Origin: an uncultured Christensenella sp.
Lineage (GTDB): Bacteria > Bacillota > Clostridia > Christensenellales > UBA3700
Direction: 5' to 3'
DNA length: 49,403 nucleotides
Assembly (NCBI GenBank): GCA_910584035.1
Contig: CAJTZR010000003.1
Span: 1-49,403 of the forward strand
The notes below the pieces were generated by a model, which made no database searches, had not been told where the DNA came from, and saw only the letters and a list, made by a program, of their open reading frames with translations. Position numbers and translations under genes: made by a program. Shown here piece by piece: positions 42,519 through 49,403 of the stretch (positions are counted from its first letter, which is position 1; the number at the start of each line of letters is the position of its first letter).

Positions 42519-43492
42519 TATAATAAATTTTTCCTTAATTCCTCTGGTTTTTGAGCTGACAAATATGTTAATGGAATATCAAATACTGTTACAGCACCAG
42601 TTTTTCCTTCCTTACTTAGTTTAGCAATAGCTCTTGCATAAGCTACTAAAACACTTGATGTAAACTCTGGATTGCTATCAAGTTTTAGTGAAAACTCAAG
42701 TATATGCTTATGTTCATCAGTAGTTTGACCAGACCTAATTACAAAACCGCCGTGAGGCATTGCATTGTGTTCACTCTTAAGTTCTTCCTCTGTAATAAAA
42801 TGTACAATTGTATCATAATCAGCAAAATAGTTAGGCATATTCTTTATATCTTGCTCAATTTGCTTTTTGTCTGCACCCTCTTTTGCCACTACAAAACACT
42901 CTCTTAAATGTTTATCACGTGCAGTTAAATTAGGATTTTCGGAATTTCTAACTTTATCCAAAGCTTCTTGTTTAGGTATTGTGTATTGAACACCTGCTTT
43001 TACGCCATTAACACGTCTTATCGCATCGCTATGACCTTGTGACACTCCTTTACCCCAAAAAGTGTAATCATTACCATTAGGCAAAACAGCACCAAATAAC
43101 ATTCTTGCAATACTGAAAAGACCTGGGTCCCAACCAACAGATATAATTCCAAGCTTACCATTTTCCTTTGCAACTTTATCCATTGCATCAAAATACTCTG
43201 GTATTCTTGCGTGAGTATCAAAAGAATCGACAGTATTAAAATGCTTAATCATTTGAACACCTTGAACAGGCAAATCAGTAGCTGAACCGCCACACATTAT
43301 AAGCACATCAATTTTGTCCTTGTACTCATTAATTTTGTTGACGTTTATACAAGTCATACCCATATTAGTTACAACATTGTCACGTCTTGTAAATACTGCA
43401 ACAAGCTCCATATCATTTGACTTGCTAACAGCTAGTTCCACACCTCTGCCTAAATTGCCGTATCCTAAAATACCTACTTTAATTTTATCCAT
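42518..43492 (-). CDS. ddh: meso-Diaminopimelate D-dehydrogenase
   Basis: 324 residues. It makes meso-DAP directly from tetrahydrodipicolinate, ammonia and NADPH, for lysine and peptidoglycan. The Rossmann start KVGILGYGNLGRGVELAV, then CGGSATDLPVQ, VDSFDTHARIPEYF, SVGWDPGLFS and FWGKGVSQGHSDAIRRV are family signatures. It shares the pathway with lysC. It lies 19 nt after the SPOR gene. Confidence 0.97.
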   Translation of the reverse strand: MDKIKVGILGYGNLGRGVELAVSKSNDMELVAVFTRRDNVVTNMGMTCINVNKINEYKDKIDVLIMCGGSATDLPVQGVQMIKHFNTVDSFDTHARIPEYFDAMDKVAKENGKLGIISVGWDPGLFSIARMLFGAVLPNGNDYTFWGKGVSQGHSDAIRRVNGVKAGVQYTIPKQEALDKVRNSENPNLTARDKHLRECFVVAKEGADKKQIEQDIKNMPNYFADYDTIVHFITEEELKSEHNAMPHGGFVIRSGQTTDEHKHILEFSLKLDSNPEFTSSVLVAYARAIAKLSKEGKTGAVTVFDIPLTYLSAQKPEELRKNLL

Positions 43493-43511
43493 TTTATTAC
43501 TCCTTATATCA

Positions 43512-44729
43512 TTACGCTTCAGATTTCAAAGTATTTATCATTGCTCTGTGCGTATTTAAAATCATAGTATTTATATATCTTATATCGCTAAGTAGTCTAT
43601 CATTTTTACTGCCTTCAGCGATAAGGTTATCCAACGCCCCAATCATAGAGGATATTTGCATTCTTACTTTTTGTACATATTTATCTTCAATTTTATTATT
43701 TACGCTTGATTCATAATCAACAAGCATATTGTTTATTTGACTTTTTAGCATTCCAATATCCTCTCTTGCAGAGGTATAGTCAATCTCTTGCTTTTCCAAG
43801 CTTACAGCGGTATTAAATAATGATGTATACATTATATCTAGATACTTAAGCACATTTTTAGTAGCATTCCTAACTGAAGTTGGAAACAATTGATAATTTA
43901 TTTCTTCTATCTTAAACAAATATATATTTGTAACATATCCCGCAAGATTCAAGTTTGTAGAAACACTTTCGGCATCTTTTTCATTTTTGTAAACTTCGGC
44001 TATTACTCTGTACAAATCATCGTGAACAACATAGCCACTACCACCGCTTGCTCTTATTTCCTCAGATGTAACACGTGCAGAATCTACATCACTAAAAGTT
44101 GCAATCTCCACCGCATAATAGTAAGCAGTAACATCACCATTGATAATCTTGTTTACAACGCTATTTATCAAATATCCGTCAGATAAAACATCTGCAATCA
44201 AAAAGCAAGAGATAAATGCAATCAAAATCGCACATATAGTTATTAAAAACTTTCTGCCTTTAGAGCGTTTTTTCTTTTCTTTCTTTTTGACGCATTTATT
44301 GCAATGTGCTTGTTGTTTTTCAAGCTGTTTTTCTTGCTCCGCAACTGCTTTTTTAATATGCTTATTTTTATCAATGCCAATCAATGCAAGTTGCAATGTC
44401 AAAGGCTCGCACCTATCACAAGCAAGATTTTTATGTCTTACAACATCTGTTTTTACAATTGTAAGGCCTTGTTCAGCTTTGCCATAGCTCAATTTGTTAA
44501 GGCTATCAAGCGAATAATCAGTTAAATTACTATCAATCTCAACTTCTCTCTTATATCTATCCTCATCAATATCGTCATTGATATAAGTATGTTTGTAATT
44601 GTTTTCGTGAGAGTCATCTACAACCTCAACTTCCACATTACTATTATTTTGCTTAAATTTCTTTTTACCAATAAAATTACTTAAATAAAAATCTTCGTAA
44701 TTTGTTTCAGCAATGTCAAATTCCGCCAT
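43512..44729 (-). CDS. Single-pass membrane protein with extracellular SPOR domain
   Basis: 405 residues. A cytoplasmic N-terminal ~165 residues, acidic then basic, with Cys pairs ACDRC and HCNKC that may bind metal. One transmembrane helix follows (FLITICAILIAFISCFLIADV), then a SPOR domain (YYYAVEIATFSDVDSARVTSEEIRASGGSGYVV...YKNEKDAESVSTNL), and a helical C-terminus. SPOR domains bind denuded glycan at division sites or spore septa. First gene of the operon with ddh, ABC ATPase and S41 protease. Confidence 0.88.
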   Translation of the reverse strand: MAEFDIAETNYEDFYLSNFIGKKKFKQNNSNVEVEVVDDSHENNYKHTYINDDIDEDRYKREVEIDSNLTDYSLDSLNKLSYGKAEQGLTIVKTDVVRHKNLACDRCEPLTLQLALIGIDKNKHIKKAVAEQEKQLEKQQAHCNKCVKKKEKKKRSKGRKFLITICAILIAFISCFLIADVLSDGYLINSVVNKIINGDVTAYYYAVEIATFSDVDSARVTSEEIRASGGSGYVVHDDLYRVIAEVYKNEKDAESVSTNLNLAGYVTNIYLFKIEEINYQLFPTSVRNATKNVLKYLDIMYTSLFNTAVSLEKQEIDYTSAREDIGMLKSQINNMLVDYESSVNNKIEDKYVQKVRMQISSMIGALDNLIAEGSKNDRLLSDIRYINTMILNTHRAMINTLKSEA

Positions 44730-44863
44730 AATACCCCTCGTTTATAAGCATTTTTTGCTTTATTAAAGAGTATGTAAGTATTTTTAATTATATACTAATC
44801 GCAGAATTTTTAGGACAAGCAGAATTTATTTTTGGACAACCAGTTTGACGATTTATTAGCAAA

Positions 44864-45319
44864 TTATTGTAAATCGTCTACTTTTTCTACAGCTACACCA
44901 GCCTCATTAAACATCTTAATGCTAAATTCGTCTGGATAACCTTCCTCAAATACTACTCTTGTAATGCCAGAATTTATAATCATTTTTGCACAAATTGAAC
45001 AAGGTTGATGTGTACAATACAAAGTCGCACCCTCAACGCTTACGCCAAGCTTAGCTGCTTGAATAATAGCGTTTTGCTCTGCGTGTACAGCATAACAAAT
45101 CTCGTGCCTTGTTCCGCTTGGTATATTCATTTGCTCTCTTAAACAATAACCTCTTTCCACACAACTAGAAATGCCACTACCAGCACCATTGTATCCAGTT
45201 GTAAGAATTCTTTTATCTTTAACAATAACAGCCCCAACTTTTCTGTTTACTTTATAGCAACTTGACCAACTTGACACAAGCTTTGCCATATCCATCATTC
45301 GTTTATCCCATTTATTCAT
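44864..45319 (-). CDS. comEB: Deoxycytidylate (dCMP) deaminase
   Basis: 151 residues. It converts dCMP to dUMP for dTTP synthesis. Zinc-site motifs are AVHAEQNAI (His/Glu) and HQPCSICAKMI (two Cys). NRKVGAVIVKDKRILTTGYNGAGSG is the typical substrate loop of the dCMP-deaminase/ComEB family. Monocistronic; divergent from groES. Confidence 0.95.
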   Translation of the reverse strand: MNKWDKRMMDMAKLVSSWSSCYKVNRKVGAVIVKDKRILTTGYNGAGSGISSCVERGYCLREQMNIPSGTRHEICYAVHAEQNAIIQAAKLGVSVEGATLYCTHQPCSICAKMIINSGITRVVFEEGYPDEFSIKMFNEAGVAVEKVDDLQ

Positions 45320-45589
45320 ATGTAACCCCCATATTAAATTATTTTACCATATCATTTTACACCAATTTAATAAAAATATCAACAATTTTGTATTTTTTTA
45401 TTATTATTTTTATTTAAAGCAAATATACAATATTATAATAATGTGATTTTTTGGCATAATACTTTTATTATTAATTTTGCTATTTTTAACATAAAGTTGT
45501 AAATTTGTATAAATGCAATATAAAACTTTACACAAACTATACATAACTGGTAAAAATTGTAATTTATTTGAAAAGTTGTCATTTAATGC
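45320..45589. other. AT-rich gap between comEB and the groES promoter
   Basis: No gene. AT-rich; must contain the comEB promoter on the minus strand, which I could not place securely. Confidence 0.5.
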
Positions 45590-45618
45590 TTAACAAATAG
45601 AATTTGTTGTGCTATAAT
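45590..45618 (+). promoter_or_regulatory. SigmaA-type promoter of groES-groEL
   Basis: TTAACA (45590-45595), 17 bp, TATAAT (45613-45618). The start would fall at about 45625, at the left edge of the CIRCE-like operator. Confidence 0.85.
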
Positions 45619-45625
45619 AAACACG

Positions 45626-45652
45626 TTAGCAATCTAAGCAATCGATTGCTAA
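45626..45652 (+). promoter_or_regulatory. CIRCE-like operator (HrcA site), variant
   Basis: Left arm TTAGCAATC (45626-45634), 9 nt, right arm GATTGCTAA (45644-45652). The standard element is TTAGCACTC-N9-GAGTGCTAA, so both arms carry one symmetric change (C to A and G to T). The spacer repeats the left half (AAGCAATC). HrcA should repress groESL here, perhaps with altered base contacts. Confidence 0.85.
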
Positions 45653-45683
45653 TTTACATAGTATTTTTTGGAGGTAAATATAT

Positions 45684-45971
45684 ATGACAATTAAACCACT
45701 ATTTGACAAAATCGTTATTGAGGCTGTAGAAAGTATGGATAAAACTCAAAGCGGTATCGTATTACCAGGTACTGCACAAGAAAAACCACAAATGGCAAAA
45801 GTAATCGCTGTAGGACCAGGCGGTATCATTGATGGTAAAGAGATAGTAATGCAAATTAAAGTTGGTGACATTATTTTGTACAATAAATATGCAGGTTCAG
45901 ACTTTAAGCTTGAAAACAAAGAAGTTACAATTTTAAGACAAGCAGATGTGCTTGCTATTGTTGAAAAATAA
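45684..45971 (+). CDS. groES: Co-chaperonin GroES
   Basis: 95 residues. The sequence IKPLFDKIVIEAVESMDKTQSGIVLPGTAQEKPQ contains the mobile loop that docks onto GroEL; KYAGSDFKLENKEVTILRQADVLAIVE is the standard C-terminus. RBS TGGAGGT lies before the ATG. First gene of groES-groEL. Confidence 0.98.
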   Translation: MTIKPLFDKIVIEAVESMDKTQSGIVLPGTAQEKPQMAKVIAVGPGGIIDGKEIVMQIKVGDIILYNKYAGSDFKLENKEVTILRQADVLAIVEK

Positions 45972-45990
45972 TTACGGAGGTATGTGATAA

Positions 45991-47616
45991 ATGGCTAAAA
46001 AATTTAAATATGGCGAAGATGCTAGAAAAGCTTTGGAAACTGGCGTAAACACACTTGCAAACGCAGTAAAAATCACTTTAGGACCAAAAGGTCGCAATGT
46101 AGTATTGGATAAAAAGTATGGTGCACCACTAATCACTAACGATGGTGTAAGCATAGCTAAGGAAATTGAGCTTGAGGACGCTTTTGAAAATATGGGAGCT
46201 CAACTTGTTAAAGAAGTAAGCGTTAAAACTAACGATGTTGCTGGTGACGGAACAACTACTGCTTGTGTACTTGCTCAAGCTATTATCCGTGAGGGTATGA
46301 AAAACGTTGCTGCAGGTGCAAACCCAGTTATACTAAACAAAGGCATTAAATTCGCTTGTGAAAAAGTTGCCCTTTGCTTGAAAGATATATCTAAACCAAT
46401 TGAAAGTAAAAATGCTATTGCTCAAGTAGCAAGTGTATCTGCGGGCGATGAATCAATCGGTGTTCTAATCAGTGACGCTATGGAAAAAGTTGGCAAAGAC
46501 GGCGTTATTACTGTAGACGAGTCTAAAACAATGCAAACTAACCTAACTGTTGTTGAAGGTATGCAATTTGACAGAGGCTACGCTTCTCCTTATATGGTTA
46601 CAAATACTGACAAAATGGAAGCTATTATTGATGATGCAGTTATTTTGATTACTGACAAAAAGATTAACAACATACAAGAGATACTACCTATTTTAGAGCA
46701 AGTAGTTAAAAATGGCTTAAAATTACTTATTATTGCTGAGGATATTGAGGGCGAGGCATTATCAACAATTATTGTTAACAAACTAAAAGGCGTATTCAAT
46801 TGTGTAGCTGTTAAAGCACCTGGCTTTGGTGATAGACGTAAAGCAATGCTTGAGGATATTGCAATCTTGACTGGTGGTACAGTTATCAGTAGCGACATTG
46901 GTCTTGAACTAAAAGATGCTACTATTAATGACCTTGGTAGAGCTAAACAAATTAAAGTTGACAAAGACAATACAACAATCGTTGGCGGTTTTGGTGATAG
47001 CGAACAAATTAAAGCTAGAATGGTTAGCATTAAAGCTCAAATTGCAGAAACTACATCTGACTATGACAAAGAGAAACTACAAGAAAGACTTGCAAAACTT
47101 GCTGGTGGTGTTGCAGTTATCAACGTTGGTGCTGCAACTGAAATTGAAATGAAAGAGAAAAAATTGCGTATTGAAGATGCTTTAGCAGCAACTCGTGCAG
47201 CTGTGGAAGAAGGTATTATCCCAGGTGGTGGTATTGCTCTACTTAGCACTATTGATAATGTTAAAAAAGCTATCTCTTCACTTACTGGTGACGAATTAAC
47301 TGGTGCAATGAGTGTACTAAAAGCTTTGGAAGAACCTATCAAACAAATTGCAGCAAATGCAGGTATTGAAGGTAGCGTAATTATTAACAATATCCAAAAT
47401 GCAAAGAAAGGTGCAACTTATGGTTACAATGCTTTGACTAACCAATATTGCGATATGATTAAAGAGGGTATTATCGACCCAACAAAAGTTACAAGGTCAG
47501 CATTACAAAATGCAGTAAGCGTTGCAACAACACTACTTACAACTGAAGTACTTGTTACTGATATTCCAGAACCACCTGCACCAGTAGCTGGTGGCGGAAT
47601 GGACGGAATGTATTAA
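45991..47616 (+). CDS. groEL: Chaperonin GroEL
   Basis: 541 residues, normal length. ATPase motifs are ITLGPKGRNVVLDKKYGAP, VAGDGTTTACVLAQAI and the C-terminal GGGIALLS; the tail ends PVAGGGMDGMY, a shortened Gly-Met repeat. It forms the 14-mer folding chamber with GroES. RBS CGGAGG is placed 19 nt after groES. Followed by a strong terminator. Confidence 0.99.
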   Translation: MAKKFKYGEDARKALETGVNTLANAVKITLGPKGRNVVLDKKYGAPLITNDGVSIAKEIELEDAFENMGAQLVKEVSVKTNDVAGDGTTTACVLAQAIIREGMKNVAAGANPVILNKGIKFACEKVALCLKDISKPIESKNAIAQVASVSAGDESIGVLISDAMEKVGKDGVITVDESKTMQTNLTVVEGMQFDRGYASPYMVTNTDKMEAIIDDAVILITDKKINNIQEILPILEQVVKNGLKLLIIAEDIEGEALSTIIVNKLKGVFNCVAVKAPGFGDRRKAMLEDIAILTGGTVISSDIGLELKDATINDLGRAKQIKVDKDNTTIVGGFGDSEQIKARMVSIKAQIAETTSDYDKEKLQERLAKLAGGVAVINVGAATEIEMKEKKLRIEDALAATRAAVEEGIIPGGGIALLSTIDNVKKAISSLTGDELTGAMSVLKALEEPIKQIAANAGIEGSVIINNIQNAKKGATYGYNALTNQYCDMIKEGIIDPTKVTRSALQNAVSVATTLLTTEVLVTDIPEPPAPVAGGGMDGMY

Positions 47617-47700
47617 TAAAAGTAAATAAAATTGCTTTATTGCTTGCAATAATTTATTAATACAAAACCAATAAATTAAAAATTATCATAACACAAAAAG

Positions 47701-47740
47701 TCGGGACTAACCAATTTAGTCCCGATTTTTGATAGTTTTT
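47701..47740 (+). terminator. Terminator of groESL, merged with dispersed element copy g
   Basis: 10-bp stem TCGGGACTAA/TTAGTCCCGA (47701-47710, 47716-47725) followed by TTTTTGATAG and eight T. From the right arm on it reads TAGTCCCGATTTTTGATAG, matching the dispersed element at most positions. Confidence 0.88.
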
Positions 47741-48141
47741 TTTAACTTATCACATTAATTAAAGAATTTTTATTTATTAATTTTTTAATTTTATTTTATT
47801 TATTTTTGATAAAGCAATAGTTATTTTATTGCCTATTTATAACAATAAATTTAACACAAAACAAAATTTTAAAATTAATGTTAAAATGTCATTTTTTCAG
47901 CTATCTATTCTTGTAGATTCCTCAATTATATATAAGTTAAAATCTACAAATAAAATGCTTGCTTCTGTGGTCAGTTATTGCAATAGTTTTAACCTCTTTT
48001 TATATAGTTAGTACAATATTATCCTCAATATTTAATAAGAAAATATATTTTTAAATTAATAAACTAGCAATCAATCACAAAATGATTATCTAATGTTGTG
48101 AAAAACAACTACGCAAATTGTTTTTAATCAATAAAGAAAAA
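47741..48141. other. AT-rich gap between groEL and the surface-protein gene
   Basis: Only the PHP-gene fragment (47948-48030) is recognisable. A plus-strand open frame at 47829-48011 runs antisense through it and is not a gene. Confidence 0.5.
47948..48030 (-). pseudogene. Duplicated fragment of the PHP phosphoesterase gene
   Basis: 83 bp align without gaps to 14080-14162 inside the PHP gene, with about 9 mismatches by eye. Read on the minus strand: IEDNIVLTI, an in-frame TAA, KEVKTIAITDHRSKHFI, against IEDNVVQAIKRGLKTIAITD in the intact gene. The metal motif Asp-His is kept but the stop makes it non-coding. It is an isolated decayed duplicate. Confidence 0.85.
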
Positions 48142-49403
48142 TTATCTTTTTTTACCCTTTTTCTTTTTATTAGCTTGTGGAGTATCTTCCTCACCTAAAA
48201 TATTGTCCAACTCTTTTCGCCCCACATCCGCTATTGTGTTGTGGAATTTCTTTGCTTTTTTAATGTCACTTTCCTTACAAGCATACATTATTACTCTTTC
48301 AGTTTGGTTTTCCAATGCTTTAATATTTAATATATCTTGTTCCCTAACTAGGAAAGTCCAGTCTTTATCAGTTATCAATCTGCCATTTACATTAGCACAA
48401 TTGCTGTCGGAAAATTCATTTATTCCATTGTTATCGCTCACACTGCTAGCTATTGGTGTTACTCTATCAAATCGCTCCTTATTTTTACTATTATTAGCAA
48501 CAATAATAAGCAAAATAATCAATAGTAAAATTAGTAATGCGATAAAACCGATTAATATCCAAATAAGTAGAGGAATTTTGCCGTTACTATTACCAAGCCA
48601 TAAATTTGAATTATCGCTACCACCATTGCCGTCACTTTCGCCACCGCCATTGTTGCCGTTATTATCTCCGCCACCAATTCCACCACTGCTTGTCGTTTTA
48701 AACTTGAATGGTTCTGTTTCCGCTACCTCGCTTCCTTTATACTCTACTAAAACATTACCCTTATAAATATCTTTTACTTTTAAAGATATTTGATAGTTTG
48801 TTCCAGCTTTTAATGTACTATCTTGTGGCAATGCGTTGCCTATGATTATATCCCCTTTCAATTCATAAAGCATATAATCAAAGTATTTTTCAAGTTCAGT
48901 TGTATCTGTTCCAGTCATTGTTGGTCTTTTGTTATCATTACTTGTCTGCCAATCACCAACTATTAATACAAGTGGCATTATCTCAAGTGTAATAAAGTAT
49001 TTGCCTTTATCGTTATCACTCCAAATTACATTGTCAGTATCGCAACCATTGCTTGTATTTGTGTTATCCTTAAATGATATTTCTATTTTATATGTTCCTA
49101 CATTTAGGAACTCCCAGCCCCCATTTTCGGGCAAAATCTCTTTGTTGTTTTTATCAAATACTTTTATTATTAAATAATTTTCCCAATCACTTGGTAATGT
49201 TACAATATCACTTATTCCATAGCCGTCTACTTGGAAAAATTGTACTTGATTAGGTATTGGCGGTTTTGTAATTCTTAAACTTTGAATCTCAAAATCAAAT
49301 TCAGTTTCACCAGTTAAAACGTAACCAGTTAAAGTATCTTTTAGCTCAACTTTTACTTTGTATTTACCTACATTTGTTGGTATCTTTTGCAAAGGTGTTC
49401 CGT
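48142..49403 (-). CDS. C-terminal part of a large surface protein with Ig-like repeats and cytoplasmic tail (5' end outside window)
   Basis: About 420 residues visible; the frame is open at the window edge (GTPLQKIPTNVGKYKVKVEL), so the N-terminus lies beyond. Beta-rich repeats with VGxYKV and VGTYKIEISF motifs resemble bacterial Ig-like/MBG domains of adhesins. Then come a Gly/Asn/Asp/Ser linker (SSGGIGGGDNNGNNGGG...), one transmembrane helix (PLLIWILIGFIALLILLLIILLIIV), and a cytoplasmic tail of ~105 residues ending KKKKGKKR. There is no LPXTG motif; anchoring is by the helix. Probably envelope adhesion or wall binding; not proven. Confidence 0.8.
   Translation of the reverse strand, partial: GTPLQKIPTNVGKYKVKVELKDTLTGYVLTGETEFDFEIQSLRITKPPIPNQVQFFQVDGYGISDIVTLPSDWENYLIIKVFDKNNKEILPENGGWEFLNVGTYKIEISFKDNTNTSNGCDTDNVIWSDNDKGKYFITLEIMPLVLIVGDWQTSNDNKRPTMTGTDTTELEKYFDYMLYELKGDIIIGNALPQDSTLKAGTNYQISLKVKDIYKGNVLVEYKGSEVAETEPFKFKTTSSGGIGGGDNNGNNGGGESDGNGGSDNSNLWLGNSNGKIPLLIWILIGFIALLILLLIILLIIVANNSKNKERFDRVTPIASSVSDNNGINEFSDSNCANVNGRLITDKDWTFLVREQDILNIKALENQTERVIMYACKESDIKKAKKFHNTIADVGRKELDNILGEEDTPQANKKKKGKKR

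Noticed and set aside
1..49403. CRISPR arrays, insertion sequences, rRNA genes, prophage genes
   Set aside because: I saw no regularly spaced repeats, transposase motifs, rRNA segments or phage structural genes in the window.

Overview
This is a low-GC (roughly 30 % by eye), gene-dense stretch of a Gram-positive-type chromosome. It carries spoIIGA-sigE-sigG, whiA, cdaA, ylxM-ffh, ylmC, a TRAP (MtrB) homologue, meso-DAP dehydrogenase and AGGAGG-type ribosome binding sites. Together these point to an endospore-forming member of the Clostridia (Bacillota), possibly an uncultured gut lineage; finer placement is inference. Almost every gene is on the minus strand. The exceptions are one lipoprotein, groES-groEL and one SecG-like scrap.

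Region by region. 1-7.3 kb: comM (cut by the window edge), a lipobox/jelly-roll/GT-C-like membrane protein, degV, and a pair of phosphofructokinases (PPi-type next to ATP-type). 7.6-19.6 kb: mtrB (TRAP), dnaE, the cell-wall/cell-cycle block murB-PHP-whiA, lysC, and cdaA with a DUF1015 gene. 20.5-24.1 kb: nrdR, ylmC, sigG, sigE, spoIIGA. 25.3-31.5 kb: rplS with an L19-type leader, then the translation/secretion operon ylxM-ffh-rpsP-khpA-rimM-trmD-rbgA-rnhB-yraN. 31.8-34.1 kb: proC-rnhA-TVP38. 34.4-39.1 kb: an accessory-looking patch with a small HTH regulator, three lipoproteins, two zinc-ribbon membrane proteins, a riboswitch-like leader and tRNA-Trp. 39.4-45.3 kb: an XRE-cupin regulator, the operon SPOR protein-ddh-ABC ATPase-S41 protease, and dCMP deaminase. 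45.6-47.7 kb: groES-groEL behind a CIRCE-like operator. 48.1 kb to the end: the C-terminal part of a large surface protein.

How the genes work together. lysC and ddh feed lysine/meso-DAP synthesis, and murB, whiA, the SPOR protein and the S41 protease belong to cell-wall growth and division. cdaA makes c-di-AMP. SpoIIGA activates pro-SigE in the mother cell and SigG acts later in the forespore. The ffh/rplS/rimM/trmD/rbgA block serves ribosome and SRP biogenesis.

The most unusual points are these. (1) A promoter whose predicted +1 begins a 16-bp closing stem, followed by an intrinsic terminator just before the RBS of a zinc-ribbon membrane protein (38.65-38.91 kb); I recognise no known RNA class. 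(2) A short element, consensus TARTAYCGATTTTTGAWRGG, that recurs at gene 3' ends. (3) A TRAP homologue with two of three RNA-contact positions changed. (4) A CIRCE variant. (5) Several gene relics in the long AT-rich gaps (thiE-like, ATP-grasp-like, SecG-like, and an 83-bp copy of the PHP gene), suggesting ongoing gene decay. (6) Two genes where a -10 box sits exactly 6 nt before an ATG with no RBS.
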